From Caenorhabditis remanei (Eukaryota; Nematoda; Chromadorea; Rhabditida; Rhabditidae), in contig NC_071331.1 of the NCBI RefSeq assembly GCF_010183535.1, forward strand, positions 8,184,001-8,248,000: DNA of 64,000 bases, in the 5' to 3' direction. Every line of letters begins with the position of its first letter. Within the stretch, counting starts at the first letter, position 1. Below are positions 1-11,618 of the stretch, piece after piece. The notes below the pieces were generated by a model. The model had not been told where the DNA came from. It made no database searches and saw nothing but the letters and a program-made list of their open reading frames with translations. The position numbers were made by a program, and so were the translations under genes.

Positions 1-393
1 AGAGGTTCAGAATCCTCACGGCGTCAATTTCGTCTGGAAATCGAGAAATGTTTAGCTGGAAATTTTTTTTTTTGAGAAATTCTATTAGGTCGGGCTTTTT
101 TTGGCCAGCTATTTGGTAATCTAGCTTTAACGAATTTCCAGACTTTTAAAACATGTGTGTTCTGTGAAAAGTACAGTTTCAACTAGTTCACAAAAATACC
201 AAAGCAATATTGGAAACATTGAAACTACTGTAGGGTTTGCTAGCTGAAAAAATGAATTTGATGAAAATAAAAAGATTTCGATCAGAAAGAAGTCGGTTAA
301 ATGGTGTACATTTTCCTAATTATCAGGATTTTGAAGGAGAAAAATTCCTGTTTCAAAAATAACATTTTATAGCTCGAGCTCATTGCTCTATAG

Positions 394-414
394 TGGGTGA
401 CACGTATCGTTTCT
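394..414 (+). ncRNA. Predicted 21U-RNA (piRNA) locus
   Basis: The core CTGTTTCA lies at 348-355. The predicted 5' U is 39 nt after the core, in the YRNT context TAGT, and the RNA starts TGGGTGACAC. It sits in the intron just before the Vti1 last exon, on the same strand. Confidence 0.6.
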
Positions 415-465
415 ATTTTAAATCCTGGAAAAACTTTGAGTTCAACTATTCAAACCTAATTCCAG

Positions 466-678
466 ATCGGTACCGAAATGCTCTCTAACCTCGCCAGTCA
501 ACGTGAAACAATCGGTCGTTCACGTGATCGTCTCCGTCAATCGAATGCAGATTTGGGCAGAGCCAACAAGACATTGGGATCAATGATCCGTCGTGCTATC
601 CAGAATCGTCTTCTCCTTCTAATCGTCACTTTTCTTCTCTCATTCATGTTTTTGTATATCGTTTATAAGGCGATCTAA
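466..678 (+). CDS. vti-1: Vti1-type Qb-SNARE, last exon
   Basis: Vti1 SNAREs act in Golgi, endosome and lysosome membrane fusion as the Qb member of SNARE bundles. Only the last exon is visible: acceptor TTCCAG at 460-465, then 70 codons to TAA at 676-678. The translation starts I-G-T-E-M-L and contains the second half of the SNARE helix (QRETIGRSRDRLRQSN, LGRANKTLGSMIRRAIQNR) followed by a C-terminal membrane anchor rich in L, I, V and F, ending YKAI. Earlier exons must lie left of the window if this copy is functional. A polyadenylation signal AATAAA is at 909-914. The same exon occurs truncated at 12240-12302 and complete at 45754-45966. Family assignment is secure; which copy belongs to the working gene is not. 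Confidence 0.75.
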   Translation: MGTEMLSNLASQRETIGRSRDRLRQSNADLGRANKTLGSMIRRAIQNRLLLLIVTFLLSFMFLYIVYKAI

Positions 679-1193
679 TTTATTGAAATACGTATACTTG
701 CCTCCATTCTTCCCTTATTTATTTCCCATTTTCTAAATACCCATCCAGCCAAATTTTGAAACAAGTGACATATATTTTTGTATAGTTGTGATTGATTTTT
801 CTTAATTCTGACACGCCCCCTTTTCCCAAAATTCTAGTCGCTGCTCCCCGAGCAGTACCTTTCCCAATGTATATTTCTCTCCCAATGGATTAATATGAAA
901 TCTATTATAATAAAAATGGAATAATTGGATTCTTCCGATTCCATATATATTCCAAAATTGGGAAGGCGGAAGAACTGGGCGGCGGCTGACAGATATAAAG
1001 AAACTACTGGTTTCTCAGATTCAGGGGAAAATTATATGACCATCACATTTTCAGACGTAATAATTTTATTTCGGTTTCATAGTGGTTTCATTTTTTCAGG
1101 TGGTTTTTTTTAGTTGATCAGTTTGGGATAATATGTTTATAAATAAACTGTTTCAAAACGTTCGTATCCATTAACATGTTTGAGCTCTCTCAA

Positions 1194-1214
1194 TTGATCA
1201 TATATTGGCTGACC
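1194..1214 (+). ncRNA. Predicted 21U-RNA locus
   Basis: The core CTGTTTCA is at 1148-1155. The U lies 39 nt downstream in the context CAAT, and the RNA starts TGATCATATA. The same cassette occurs inverted at 46435-46501. Confidence 0.6.
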
Positions 1215-1219
1215 TATTC

Positions 1220-1524
1220 ACAATCTAGCAAAAAAGAAAACAACTATTTTTTGCTAATACATAGTAAAAAAATAGTTGTCTTTCTTTTTTCGCTATCTGG
1301 TGAATGGGTCCATAAGAAAGGAGAGGCTTGACAAATCTAGAAAACAGGATAGGAGTAAACTTTTGATGCCTTACGTTCTTGGGGAGCCAAAGCATTCGAA
1401 GAGTCCTTGTTGGAGACGGTCGGTGGAGCCAAGGGTTGATCGGGCAGAGCTTACGTTGGGTGACTTGAACTGACAATTTCGTTTTCTTATATGCAGCTAA
1501 TCCTGGGCGATCGTTATCTTGAGG
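1220..1524. other. Unassigned stretch with exon-like texture
   Basis: This stretch is less AT-rich than its surroundings. A 27-nt stretch at 1497-1523 looks like a small exon: it follows a good acceptor (TATATGCAG). The bases next to it read GAGGTGAGC when the inserted element at 1525-1714 is removed, which resembles a donor. No protein family is recognised. It may be a relic of an old gene. Confidence 0.2.
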
Positions 1525-1714
1525 CAAGGCTGTCAAAAAAGCCGTGGGCCGATTCTATATCTCAGTTCCCAGCCATGGAAAATTTCGCTTCTTCAGGCGG
1601 CCTTGTAGAGGACCAAAATATTAGTCGATGTACTAAAATTCAGCCCATTTAGTAAATCCGCGGCCTCGGCGGCCCTAAAAGCCGCGGGCCGCGGCTGGCC
1701 GTGCGACAGCCTTG
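1525..1714. mobile_element. GC-rich hAT-like MITE
   Basis: The element has 10-bp terminal inverted repeats CAAGGCTGTC...GACAGCCTTG and a GC-rich inside (GCCGCGGGCCGCGG). It is flanked by a perfect 8-bp target duplication TCTTGAGG at 1517-1524 and 1715-1722. An 8-bp duplication is the hallmark of hAT transposases. No coding capacity is present, so it is non-autonomous. Confidence 0.75.
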
Positions 1715-1749
1715 TCTTGAGGTGAGCACTATCTGAGGTCAGAGATCAC

Positions 1750-3860
1750 GAAAGTCCTCCGAATGGCAGAAGGTTATTGAATTTATTGCCGAATCATTTT
1801 GATTAGATATCTGTGAATTTAATAGACGCCATAGAGTTGTAAGGCTGGTTACTCAAGCTCGTGAATTAATGGCTAATCAACTCTATGAAATTCTGTTTCT
1901 TGTTCCCGTTAAGAAGTATTAATATTTAATGTCCTTTGATGCTCTGACTTTTTTTTTCAATTCAAAATTGATTTACTTATTCAGTCTTAAATACCACGTT
2001 CACAACTTTCGATATGTAGTCCACCTATGTCTAAAACGCTGTCAAGTTATACAGTTCTTGAATGTAAATTCCATGAAACAGTTAATTCTTTTTTTTAAAT
2101 TCACTGCTTCATTAGGCCGAGATAATTTTCATTTTTTGAAATGGTTGATGTTTCCTTTAGTTATCAGTTACAAGGGAACCCCAAGACCATGCAAATGCTA
2201 TTTTGCTGAAACTTTCAGGATAGGTTAAAAATGGTACAAAAAAACGATCCTGAGATTTTTGAAATCCGCCCGATACTTTCAGCCGAGTTATGAGCTCTCA
2301 AAGTTTTGTTCGGATTTAATACAGGAAACCTCATTTTCTCGCTCGGAAGCAATTCCCAAAATATCTCTGCCCTCTAGTTGGTGATTTTTCAGAAGTACCA
2401 CTTTGTATTCCAGAGAGAGATGTATTCCAGAGAGTCAACGTCTCCCAGAGAGACGTGTACCACTTTGTATTTTTTGAGGATATGTCTAGGAGTAGCCAAT
2501 GGATCTTTCTCGGTGACCTTGCCCATTTTGACGGTTTTTACTGAAAAAAAGGAATAATTATTAGGTTGGTAAATAATTTTCTGCAATTTTCGAGCTTGCC
2601 GGTTGTCGTTTTGTTTTCTCGGCACAGGAGTAGTTTTTCGATGTGGTTGTTTTTGTGTTTGGTAGACCTACTCAAGTACTTGTTACAGTGTCAAAGTTTT
2701 ACTCCTCGCTTTTTTTCTCGCCGAGAACGGAGCTTTGATTTACACGCAACTTTTTGCGTTTTTGAAACGTCTTTTTGTTTTCAATCGTTTCTGGTCTAAA
2801 AATTATTTCATTCAAAAGGAAGTTGCTGGTGTATGTTAACAGAGGTCTCTTTGTTTCAACGCAAATACATTTTAATTCCAAAGATTTGGCAAAAGAAACT
2901 TGGATCTGACTGAAAAAATTCTTCTCTTTCAGCAGTCAGTGCTAGATTTGGAGTTATTGCAGGGAATCGTAGAAGCGGATCTGTGTCAAACCACACGTAG
3001 GTTGTCAACTTCTTTAAGGGTGACTTATGTAACTGTAGTTCATGAATGGAAACAAATAATCGGAATGAGAAAATTCGTCGTTACATACCACTCGTTTTGA
3101 AACAACATAAGATGGCACATCACATGGACCTAAGTTGGTTCTTAGTACTTTTACACCCAACACACGTGTGGTCAAGCTGTTTATTTATTAGAAATAAATA
3201 GTTGAGTTGTTACTTTAACGATGTGAGGAAAGTACAGTGTGTGGACTAAGATTTACGCGTTCTGGATGTTCTCAAACCGAAAAAAGTGGTTTTTTAAATC
3301 TGGTACTCAGTACTCTGGGTGGAGTAGTGGGAACTCTTGAACGAAGATAAAAAAGTAACATCAGATGTTTACGTTTCTTATTTTAATAAATTTAAAATCA
3401 TGTGACTTCAGGACGGGGAGATATAACAAAACGGTGTTTTCAGTATGAAAAACCTTTTTCATGTGTTGGGAAAGTAACCCACAACAAACTGTTTCCATCT
3501 GGCTGGACAATACTTTTTTATTCATTATATTAATCCAACCTTCTTCTCTTTAAATACAAACATTTTGCCTGACTTCAGCGGCATTTTAATAGGAAAGAAT
3601 CCAAATAAAAAGGGGATATCAAAAGGAAGCAAGTTTCCTTTTCCAGTGATCTCGAATAGATGGTCTACGCAGAGAGAATCAGTAAGCTACCAAAATCTTG
3701 TCAGAAGACTACCGATGCTGATAAACAATATTCTGAATTTTAGAAACCTTTCTGGATTTGAAAAAATAAAACCAAAGTTTTATCGAAAAATTGCAGAAAA
3801 TTATGTACCAGCCTAATATAACAGTTTATAACTTGAGCTCACTCATTGCTCGATAATTGA
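1750..3860. other. Gene-poor stretch
   Basis: No coding region is recognised here. There is one exact piRNA core (2074-2081), one degenerate core (CTGTTTCC near 3489) and a small local repeat of AGAGAGA/CCAGAGAG words at 2395-2475. Confidence 0.5.
2015..2035 (-). ncRNA. Predicted 21U-RNA locus
   Basis: The core reads TGAAACAG on the plus strand at 2074-2081. The U lies 39 nt downstream on the minus strand in the context CGTT, and the RNA starts TTTAGACATA. Confidence 0.55.
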
Positions 3861-3870
3861 TGGTACGATT

Positions 3871-4294
3871 CATAGTTGTCCGGAATCCGGATTCCGAAAA
3901 TTCCGGATTCCGGAATTCCGGGTTTTTTGACATTCCGGTTCCGGAAAATGAAAATTTTCATTTCGGTTCCGGATTCCGGATTCCGGAAAATTAAAATTTT
4001 GATTCCGGATTCCGGATTCCGGTTTTTTTGAATTTTTTTCCGGAATTCTGAAGTTCAAATTTTAAATTTTTTTTTGAGTTTTAAAGACAACTGCATTACT
4101 TATTTTTCGGTTTTGAACCTCAAAAGTAGTCTTAAACTTTATATAGCATTAAAACCACTCGAAAAAATGACTTGGCCTTGCGAATTTATCGAATCATTCC
4201 GGATTCCGGATTCCGAAATTCCGGGTTTTTTTGTCATTCCGGTTCCGGATTCCGGATTCCGGTTTTTCGGAAAATGGCATTCCGTACAACTATG
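3871..4294. mobile_element. Heptamer-rich hAT-like MITE (ATTCCGG type)
   Basis: The terminal inverted repeats are CATAGTTGTCCGGAAT at the left and ATTCCGTACAACTATG at the right. The flanks GTACGATT and GTAGGGTT match at 6 of 8 bases, consistent with an aged 8-bp target duplication. Both arms are built from tandem ATTCCGG-type heptamers (about 3881-4030 and 4195-4275). The middle is AT-rich and non-coding. The architecture matches the elements at 12796-13260 and 18030-18555, but with a different heptamer. Confidence 0.6.
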
Positions 4295-4505
4295 GTAGGG
4301 TTGATTAGCTAAAAAAGAATTTGATGAAAATGAAAAGATTTCGATTAGAAAGAAGTCGCTTTCTCGGGGAAATCTAGAAAAAACGCTTATCTACAGTTTC
4401 TCTAGGATCAGGATTGTGAATTTAAAAGTAATAGAAATTTCTCTGAATTAGAAAAATTCCTGTTTCAAATATAACATTTTACAACTCGAGCTCATTTTTC
4501 GTTAC

Positions 4506-4526
4506 TAACCCTTGGCATGGTACTTC
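4506..4526 (+). ncRNA. Predicted 21U-RNA locus
   Basis: The core CTGTTTCA is at 4460-4467. The U lies 39 nt downstream in the context TACT, and the RNA starts TAACCCTTGG. It is paralogous to the loci at 394 and 12167: flanks and spacing are kept but the RNA body differs. Confidence 0.6.
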
Positions 4527-5071
4527 ATTCTTGAATTTTGCGAAAACTCTTTGATGGTTTTTTTCTAGTGGATCCACACATAAAGCTATTGATAGCTCTA
4601 ATCACAAGAATTTCTATGAATTGATCGAATGAATGACCATTACATTTTCAGACACACTGTTTTATATTCCAAGTTGTATTCTTTTTCTAGTTGATACATT
4701 TGCAATTCCAAAGCGAATAGTTTTATTATTGTTTCAAAATTTTCTCATCCATAAACATGATTGAACTCTACAGTAAATGGATTTCGGTAGAAATTAGCCG
4801 TTTCAGATGTATGATGAGTACATTGAACGAGTTACTCATATATTATACTCATATTATTCTTTAGTTCCGAATTCCGTTCAGAAAGTTTTCTCACGATTCA
4901 GAGGCTAGGTACACATATATTTTCGTTGATCTTCAGTAACTCGAAACAATGAAACCGAATAACGTAAATTTTATTTTATTTCAGTTTCACAATGATTTTT
5001 CAAACCTAATAATAATTTTATAACTGTTTCAAAACATTCAAAACATGCTTCACGTTTTCTTCTAATGCCGA

Positions 5072-5092
5072 TTATTAGATCTACACGGTATT
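5072..5092 (+). ncRNA. Predicted 21U-RNA locus
   Basis: The core CTGTTTCA is at 5024-5031. The best initiator is CGAT, with its T 41 nt downstream; the RNA starts TTATTAGATC. An alternative start lies at 35 nt (TAAT). Confidence 0.45.
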
Positions 5093-5180
5093 GAAATGTC
5101 ATTTTCTCAGATTGCAGTTCTAATACGTCACAGTTTGACGTGTTTCTGGTGTTTTCTGTGTTCTGCGGCACCCGCTTCAT

Positions 5181-6480
5181 AAAGCCTGAAACTTCCTGCC
5201 GTCCCTTTAACTAATTTCTTAAGTAACTTCAATCAATTGGAAATGTAAGTTTGTTGAATTAATTGTAAGCCTTGTTTCGAGCCTGTTTGTTTTTAGACTC
5301 GATATTTCGTTAGCTTCGAAAAAATGCCAATTCATTATTAAGTCGATCAAGTTCTACCAAAAATTTGAATTCATAGTAGTGTAGCCGAACAATTCTTGAA
5401 GTGCAGACCCGTTGCAAGTGTAAATTGAAGTCTACAGTACCACTTAAAGTATATGGTTTTTCAATTATAATGTTTATTTCCCCTCGTGTTTTTTCTCTTC
5501 ATCTTATACAGTTATAGTTCTCTCGGCGCCCTTAATGAACTTACTTCTTGAAATATCTGTCTGCTTTGAGTTGGAATTAAAACAAGGAACGAAAAAGAGT
5601 GGTTGACTCCGCAGGAGCGCCACATCTTACATGATTTTCCTAAAATCCTGAGAAGATTTTTCCCATCAATCCATTGATCGTTTGATCTTCCTTGACGAAA
5701 AAATCATAAATGAAAACAGAGATCCTCCAAGTCGAACAGAAAATCAAACCGATTGGTCATTGTGAAATCTGGAACTGGCTTGATAGAGAAGGGAGTAATT
5801 CAATCACAATAACCGATGTTCCTGGGAAAGTAACCAAAAATTAAAAATAAATCTGAATGGGATCCGAATCCCAGACTATTCGTGCTTGGGTGCAAAACCA
5901 ATAAGGGTAGCGCCCCGATCAGAATTTCGACTCTTATCCTTTATCCTAAACCAAATTCTAAGACCCTCCTTACCTTATCAAAAATCCAGAAAATCCTCCT
6001 CCAGCCAAACCATTCATAAGAAAATCGAGTATAGACGAGCAGGGAAACTGGTTGAATAGAGTGGATTAGAACGGGAGATCAATAAGATGCCACGTGGAGA
6101 TCGTGGAAAAATCCACGTGTTATTTCCCGACATCCGCAGTGATTGGAAAAAAAGTCACGTTTTAATTTGACGTTAAAAAACTTTTTTCGAGAATTTTTTC
6201 ACTTGAAAATTACACGTTTCTTTTAAAAATTATAAGTTACTGGCGCTACTTATTGTCACAGAAATTTTGACGATATCGCCGAGCAAATCGGCGCGAACGG
6301 ATCCACGCTCGAATAAAAAATTAGAAAAAAAAATCAGTTTCAAATCGATCACATTGTGATAAACCGATTCATCGAATAGTGTTTGCTTGAAATGGTTCTC
6401 TCTGTTTCGTTTCCTTTTTTGTATTGAATAAATTTATTTTTTGGTCAATTCTTGTTAATTGTTTTTCCCGAATCTGCAGA
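5181..6480. other. Gene-poor stretch
   Basis: No recognised gene. A 44-codon open frame (5709-5843, starting MKTEILQVEQ) ends in a possible donor (GGGAAAGTAACC), but it matches no family I know and has no visible partner exon. A GATCGTGG/CCACGTG-rich patch lies at 6080-6130. Confidence 0.4.
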
Positions 6481-6496
6481 AGATTCTCAAGATAAA

Positions 6497-6517
6497 CATA
6501 TGTCTTCGAAATCAAGA
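6497..6517 (-). ncRNA. Predicted 21U-RNA locus, degenerate core
   Basis: The core has one mismatch (CTGTTTTA on the minus strand, 6556-6563). The U lies 39 nt downstream in the context TGTT, and the RNA starts TCTTGATTTC. Confidence 0.4.
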
Positions 6518-6736
6518 ACATTCCAAAATATAATATTACCTCTTAAAAATGCATTTAAAACAGTAAAAAATTTTCTGTTCTGATTTCTTTATTTGAAGAC
6601 CGATCTTGTTTTTTTGCTCAATCCTAGCAATTTACAACCATTTTTAATTGTCTCTGTCAGGATTATTGAAGTTTCCCGTTAAAAAAATTTGAAACAGTAA
6701 AAAAATTCCAGACTTTTTTTGGAAGATACAAATAAT

Positions 6737-6757
6737 TTGTTGACACAATTAGTGGTA
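6737..6757 (-). ncRNA. Predicted 21U-RNA locus
   Basis: The core TGAAACAG is on plus at 6796-6803. The U lies 39 nt downstream on minus in the context CACT, and the RNA starts TACCACTAAT. The neighbouring core at 6690-6697 has its first YRNT (CAAT) only 43 nt downstream. Confidence 0.6.
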
Positions 6758-7084
6758 GTGCTAGAAGCATAACTGTTTTCAAAGTGAAGAAATTTTGAAA
6801 CAGTAACTTTATTTTTCTCACAATAGGTTTATTATCAAAATCACCCTTTTTCCTTTTTTCTTAAATAGACATTTCTGAAACAATTAAAAACACTGTTTCA
6901 GAATTTAATACCACTCGATGGGGGAGCATTGGTTTGCAAAACATGTTATTTTGATTTAAAAATTCTGAAATAGTAAAAATTTGGAGCTTATGCCATATCC
7001 TTGTTTTTCAGTCTCACTAAAAATTTTTCATTCACGTTTTTAAACAAAAAGTTTTGAAACAATAAATCCCGGGTTGAATTTCTA

Positions 7085-7165
7085 CAGTAGCGGGGCCGTT
7101 CGGGCCAACAGGCTGACCGGGCCGGGCTGAGGAAAATTTTTCAGTCGGCCCGGCCCGGCCCTGTC
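7085..7165. repeat. CGGGCC-rich inverted repeat
   Basis: Two GC-rich arms made of GGGCC/GGCCC words face each other around an AT-rich spacer. It resembles the better preserved element at 27619-27977. Confidence 0.45.
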
Positions 7166-8210
7166 CATAATTTCCCAACCCTGCAAATAATAAAGCGACC
7201 CAGAATGGTTACAACCAGTTGAACCTTCCAAATTGATTGAAAGATACTCTCTGAATGAATGTTTTTCAGACGGATTATGAGAATTCTGCTACATATATGT
7301 ACTTCGAACTATCGTGCTTCCATCCCAAAATCCAAAACATCTAAAAAGAAAGAAACTGTCTGAAACAGTATATGTTCAGAGAAAAACGAACCAATTCTGA
7401 AAAATTGTTGGTCTGAAGATACCCTGTTTCTGGCTCACATGAACTGATAACTGAATGATTATTGTCAGTTCGCTTCAGTTTTGAGATTCTGGGAAAATTG
7501 ATACATCAGCATGGAAAATGTCGGCAAAACCATACATTGTCAGAAATTGAAACATCTGCTTAACAGAAACACACAGTTTGATTTTAAAAGTTTTTTATAA
7601 ATTTACGAAAAGTGTTATACAAAAAATATTTAAAAACATTGTAACTAAGAAACAAACATCAAACTCATTTGATGTGTTTGAAACATTGAAAAATCGAATA
7701 GTCATAGGGGGAGCTCAGACTCAAGTTAAAATGAATCCAATTTAGTTGAATTGGGGTTTCATTTTCCATGTAATGTACTCCATCAAACAACACTTCTTGA
7801 TACTATTCCGTAACAGGAAATACAGCGCGTCCGATAATGTTAACACACCCCCCTAAATCGAAGATTCTGAGAAAATGGGATGTGATCTGAAAAAAACTGT
7901 GAATGCAGTTCGATTCAGCATTTTTGAAAACCCCTACAAACAAATTTCTGGAAAAAATAAACTATTCCTGGTTAATTCCCCATGCAATGTATTTTTTTTA
8001 TCAAACAACACTTCTTGTTACTGTTCCGTAACAGGAAATATTAGAAAAATGTTTCAGTAACATGATATTGGATCGGAAGTGGCTGTGGATCTGCTAAATA
8101 CTTTCTTCAGGAATCTCAGGATAAATTGAAAACTATCTCAGGAAAATTGTACCGCTTTTTCAGTATAGGGAATTTGTTAATCTGTTGATAATATTGTTTT
8201 TTATCCAAAC

Positions 8211-8231
8211 GGAACGTAATATTTCCTCCGA
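8211..8231 (-). ncRNA. Predicted 21U-RNA locus
   Basis: The core TGAAACAG is on plus at 8269-8276. The U lies 38 nt downstream in the context TATT, and the RNA starts TCGGAGGAAA. Paralogues at 43311 and 50115 use the same 38-nt spacing. Confidence 0.6.
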
Positions 8232-8789
8232 ATAAATAGAATTCGGAATCCCATAAAACTAAACAAATTGAAACAGTAATTCCAAAATTCCATCTCATTA
8301 TTATTCCTCCCTTCCGATTTCCTTTTATTCCTCACACCTGATTCATTCCAAAATAGGGTGGGGAGACGGAGGAATCAGGATGATATACTGGTTTCTCAGA
8401 TTGATACAATTTGAACAAATTAAACAGAAAAAGGGGAAAGTGATATAGATAGATTGATTGAATGACCATTACGTTTTCAGACACAATGTTTTGTATTCGA
8501 AGTTGTATTTCTTTTTCTAGTTGATACATTTGCAAAAGCGAATAGTTTTTTAACTGTTTCAATTCCTTGCAGTTTGAACACTTTTCGAATTGAAATGTAC
8601 CTTGGTCTAGTTTCAACTGGTTCTAAAACGTATTCCTCTTGAATCCCACACATTTTACAATCAGTACCAAAATTGGTTCTCAAAAAAAAGTTGTTGCCTC
8701 AGAAGATATTTCACTAATCCCTAACAATGCCATGAAAATGAAATAGTTACGACCACTGTGCTTTTTCATTTTTACGATCTATTTTTTTA

Positions 8790-8810
8790 AATAAATATTG
8801 CTCCAGAGCA
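8790..8810 (-). ncRNA. Predicted 21U-RNA locus
   Basis: The core TGAAACAG is on plus at 8849-8856. The U lies 39 nt downstream in the context TAAT, and the RNA starts TGCTCTGGAG. Paralogues at 44284 and 50999 keep the core, spacing and TAAT but differ in the body. Confidence 0.65.
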
Positions 8811-9764
8811 TTATGTAACACCTCTGAGAGCAGTTTTTAAAAACGGAATGAAACAGTAACTTTTCTCGAACAATTTAATGTTTCAATCAGCTAGATAGTT
8901 GTTACAGTTTTGAACTTTTTCCGAAAAAATGCGCACTTTTTTAAATGAAAAATAAAAAAAAATTGGTTAAAATGGATACACGTTTACCCGAAATCGTAGT
9001 TTCTCAAAAAATGTTTTGATAGACTGATGTAGTTTGAACTGTTTGAAGAGTCTGGGAAAAAAAGATTACCTTAAAGGCGCAGAGGAAAACGCGGAAAAGA
9101 AATGGCTACTTTGGACACTTTTTCCGCGCGGATTTTCCGCGGAAAAGTTACTTTGGACGGAGCATATCAATCAACTTAAAAATGAATTCGATAATAACTG
9201 GATTTTTTTGCTAAGCATGTCCGATGCAACGACCGACTTTCGTACTTTGACGATATACTTTAGTATATGAAAAAATTACGATTCCCTTCAATAACTCCAA
9301 AAACAGCTCTGACTGTTTACAGAGATGAGTTCTTCCAGTCAGATCTAATATGTTTGTTTCAAATCTGACTCGTATTGACGTACATCAGCAATTTTCTTTC
9401 GACTTACAGCATTTTTTTAGACCGGAAACGAATAAAATAACAGTTTCGAAAACGCAAAAAGTAGAAGAGAAATTAAGGCGGTGGCAAAAAGAGAGAGAAA
9501 TAAAATATTCGGCTGGAAGTACTTGACATGTTGGAAGTACTTGAATAGGTCTATCAAACACCAAAATAACCACAGTGAAACATAAGTTTTCTCTCTTAAA
9601 TAATGAAAGTTTATCTGCAGAAAATCTCTTAATAGTATTTTTTGCAACGTTTTTTAATTTTTTAAACGAAATGTCTGGAACATAATATTCTTCTCATTAT
9701 CAAAAAATTGTTTTTCCTCTGATTCAAAATCAGCACTTATTCATGTTTGATAAAACTTTATTGA

Positions 9765-11618
9765 TATAAGACAGGCCAAATTTGAAAATTTTTTTCCTCG
9801 ACAGTTTTCTCTTTGTATTTGGCAAAAAATGGGAAACTCATAATTGTTAAAATCTGGCGGATTTTTGAAAAGTATGTGATTTTTAACAGAGTTTTATGAA
9901 TTCTCAGCTAGTCGAATTTTTCTGGAAAAGTTAACTCATACTAGAAACTTTCTCTTTATTAGGATTTGATTAACGACAAGTTGGTAAGACTGGAACAATG
10001 TTCACAAAAATTTTATTAAAGGAATATAAAAAGACAAACACAGAAACGTAACAGTTACACTTTTGTGAAAAACAGAAAAGAAAGTACGTGAAAATTAGAA
10101 TAATTTTGATTTCACGTGACGAACTCGGGCCTCCCCAAAATCGAAACTGTTACAACTCTGGGAATTATCCACGTATCGTTGTGTATGAATTTCAGAGAGC
10201 TACCTGAAATTAAACGAATTGAACGTATTGACATATAAAAAGAAAACGACAAACCTCATTGTGACTTAGAAGACCATTTTGTAAGATATCAACATAAACC
10301 AATAGCTACGATAGATTGATATAAATAAAATTTCGCTCCAAACGCAATATAATATATCTGAAAATCTGGAAGGATCATTCTTGAAACCGTAATCGTTAAG
10401 TTACCTTCTTAACTGTATTGAGTAGACCAATTAGCATTAAAAAGCCAAGTAATAGAATTGGGAATTGAAAATTAGATGAAAAATCTGCAAATTTGTGGTT
10501 GTTTCTTACCTGGATTCAATAATTTTCTCTGGAATAGGCATATTTCAATGTATAGGGCTTTATCTCATATCAGCAAATTTACCAGCAAGAAGGAATAAAA
10601 CAAATCATCAAAACAAATGACGTGTCACTCAAAAAACAAAGGACGTTTTTCAACGTGGCTTGTTATTTTAAATTCTGCCACGTTTATAAAAAAATACATT
10701 CTGGAAAGAAAACCACGTTTTGATGATTTGTTTTATTCCTTCCTGTTGGTAAATTTGCTGATATGAGATAAAGCCCTATACATTGAAATATGCCTATTCC
10801 AGAGAAAATTATTGAATCCAGGTAAGAAACAACCACAAATTTGCAGATTTTTTATCTAATTTTCAATTCCCAATTCTATTACTTGGTTTTTTAAAATGCT
10901 AATTGGACTACTCAATACTGTTAAGAAGGTAACTTAACGATTACGATTTCAAGAATAATCCTTCCAGATTTTCAGATATATTATATTGTATTTGAAGCGA
11001 AATTTTATTTATATCAATCTATCGTAGCTATTGGTTTATGTTGATATCTTACAAAATGGTCTTCTAAGTCACAATGAGGCTTGTCGTTTTCTTTTTTTGT
11101 GTCAATACGTTCAATTCGTTTAATTTCAGGTAGCTCTCTGAAACTCATACACAACGATACGTGGATAATTTCCAGAGTTGTAACAGTTTCGATTTTGGGG
11201 AGGCCCGAGTTCGTCACGTGAAATAAAAATTATTCTAATTTTCACGTACTTTTTTTTTCTGTTTTTCACAAAAGTGTAACTGTTACGTTTCTGTGTTTGT
11301 CTTTTTCAATAAAAACTGGTCGAATTTTTACGTAACTCTTTTTGAAACTGTTTCAAAAAATCTAATTGACAGCTGACTTTAATCAGTTTCTACAAACCAG
11401 TTGAGGAAAAACTGTCATTTCGTGGAAATCCTGTTGAATTTCCCAGAAGTTCTAAAATTTTTCCGTTTTCTAACAATTTTGGGAGATTCATTCAATTTCC
11501 ACATCAATTCTTGGAATTTCGCAACACTCAATTTTTTCTGTAAAAACTCGCAGGAAAGTTGAAAATTTGTGAAAAAACAGACGACGAAAAAAAATTTTCA
11601 AATTTGGCCTGTCTTATA
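9765..11618. mobile_element. Nested palindromic transposon, outer element
   Basis: The outer ends are an inverted repeat of about 35 bp beginning TATAAGACAGGCC and ending GGCCTGTCTTATA, bounded by TA dinucleotides as in Tc1/mariner-type elements. No transposase frame is seen. A long internal palindrome (10029-11308) appears to be a second element inserted within it. Confidence 0.55.
10029..11308. repeat. 1.28-kb near-perfect palindrome
   Basis: Two arms of roughly 600 bp are inverted copies, for example GACAAACACAGAAACG at the left and CGTTTCTGTGTTTGTC at the right. The centre is near 10650. A transcript through it would fold into a very long hairpin. No coding frame is recognised. Confidence 0.8.

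Larger units (their letters stand above)
1..1215 (+). repeat. Segmental duplication A, copy 1 (Vti1 exon segment)
   Basis: This stretch is nearly identical to 45165-46440 by eye. It begins at the same base that lies just downstream of the MSP gene in the other copy, so an MSP copy may lie immediately left of this window. It carries the Vti1 last exon, its 3' UTR and two piRNA loci. A diverged relative occupies about 11746-12480, and a further fragment lies at about 4296-4560. Confidence 0.8.
7180..9056 (+). repeat. Segmental duplication B, copy 1 (MSP upstream region without MSP)
   Basis: This stretch matches 49080-51184 and, from about 8140 onward, 43220-44555, in the same orientation. In the 43-44 kb copy it runs into the MSP promoter and gene. 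Here similarity stops at about 9056, just before the TATA-like sequence, so the MSP gene is missing. The piRNA loci at 8211-8231 and 8790-8810 have positional equivalents in both other copies. Confidence 0.75.

Noticed and set aside
5709..5843. 44-codon open frame
   Set aside because: No recognised family, no splice partners and no support beyond openness.
7361..7368. piRNA core with a paralogue at 49215
   Set aside because: The core is exact, but the position 39 nt downstream reads GGAT, not YRNT, in both copies, so no RNA start is called.
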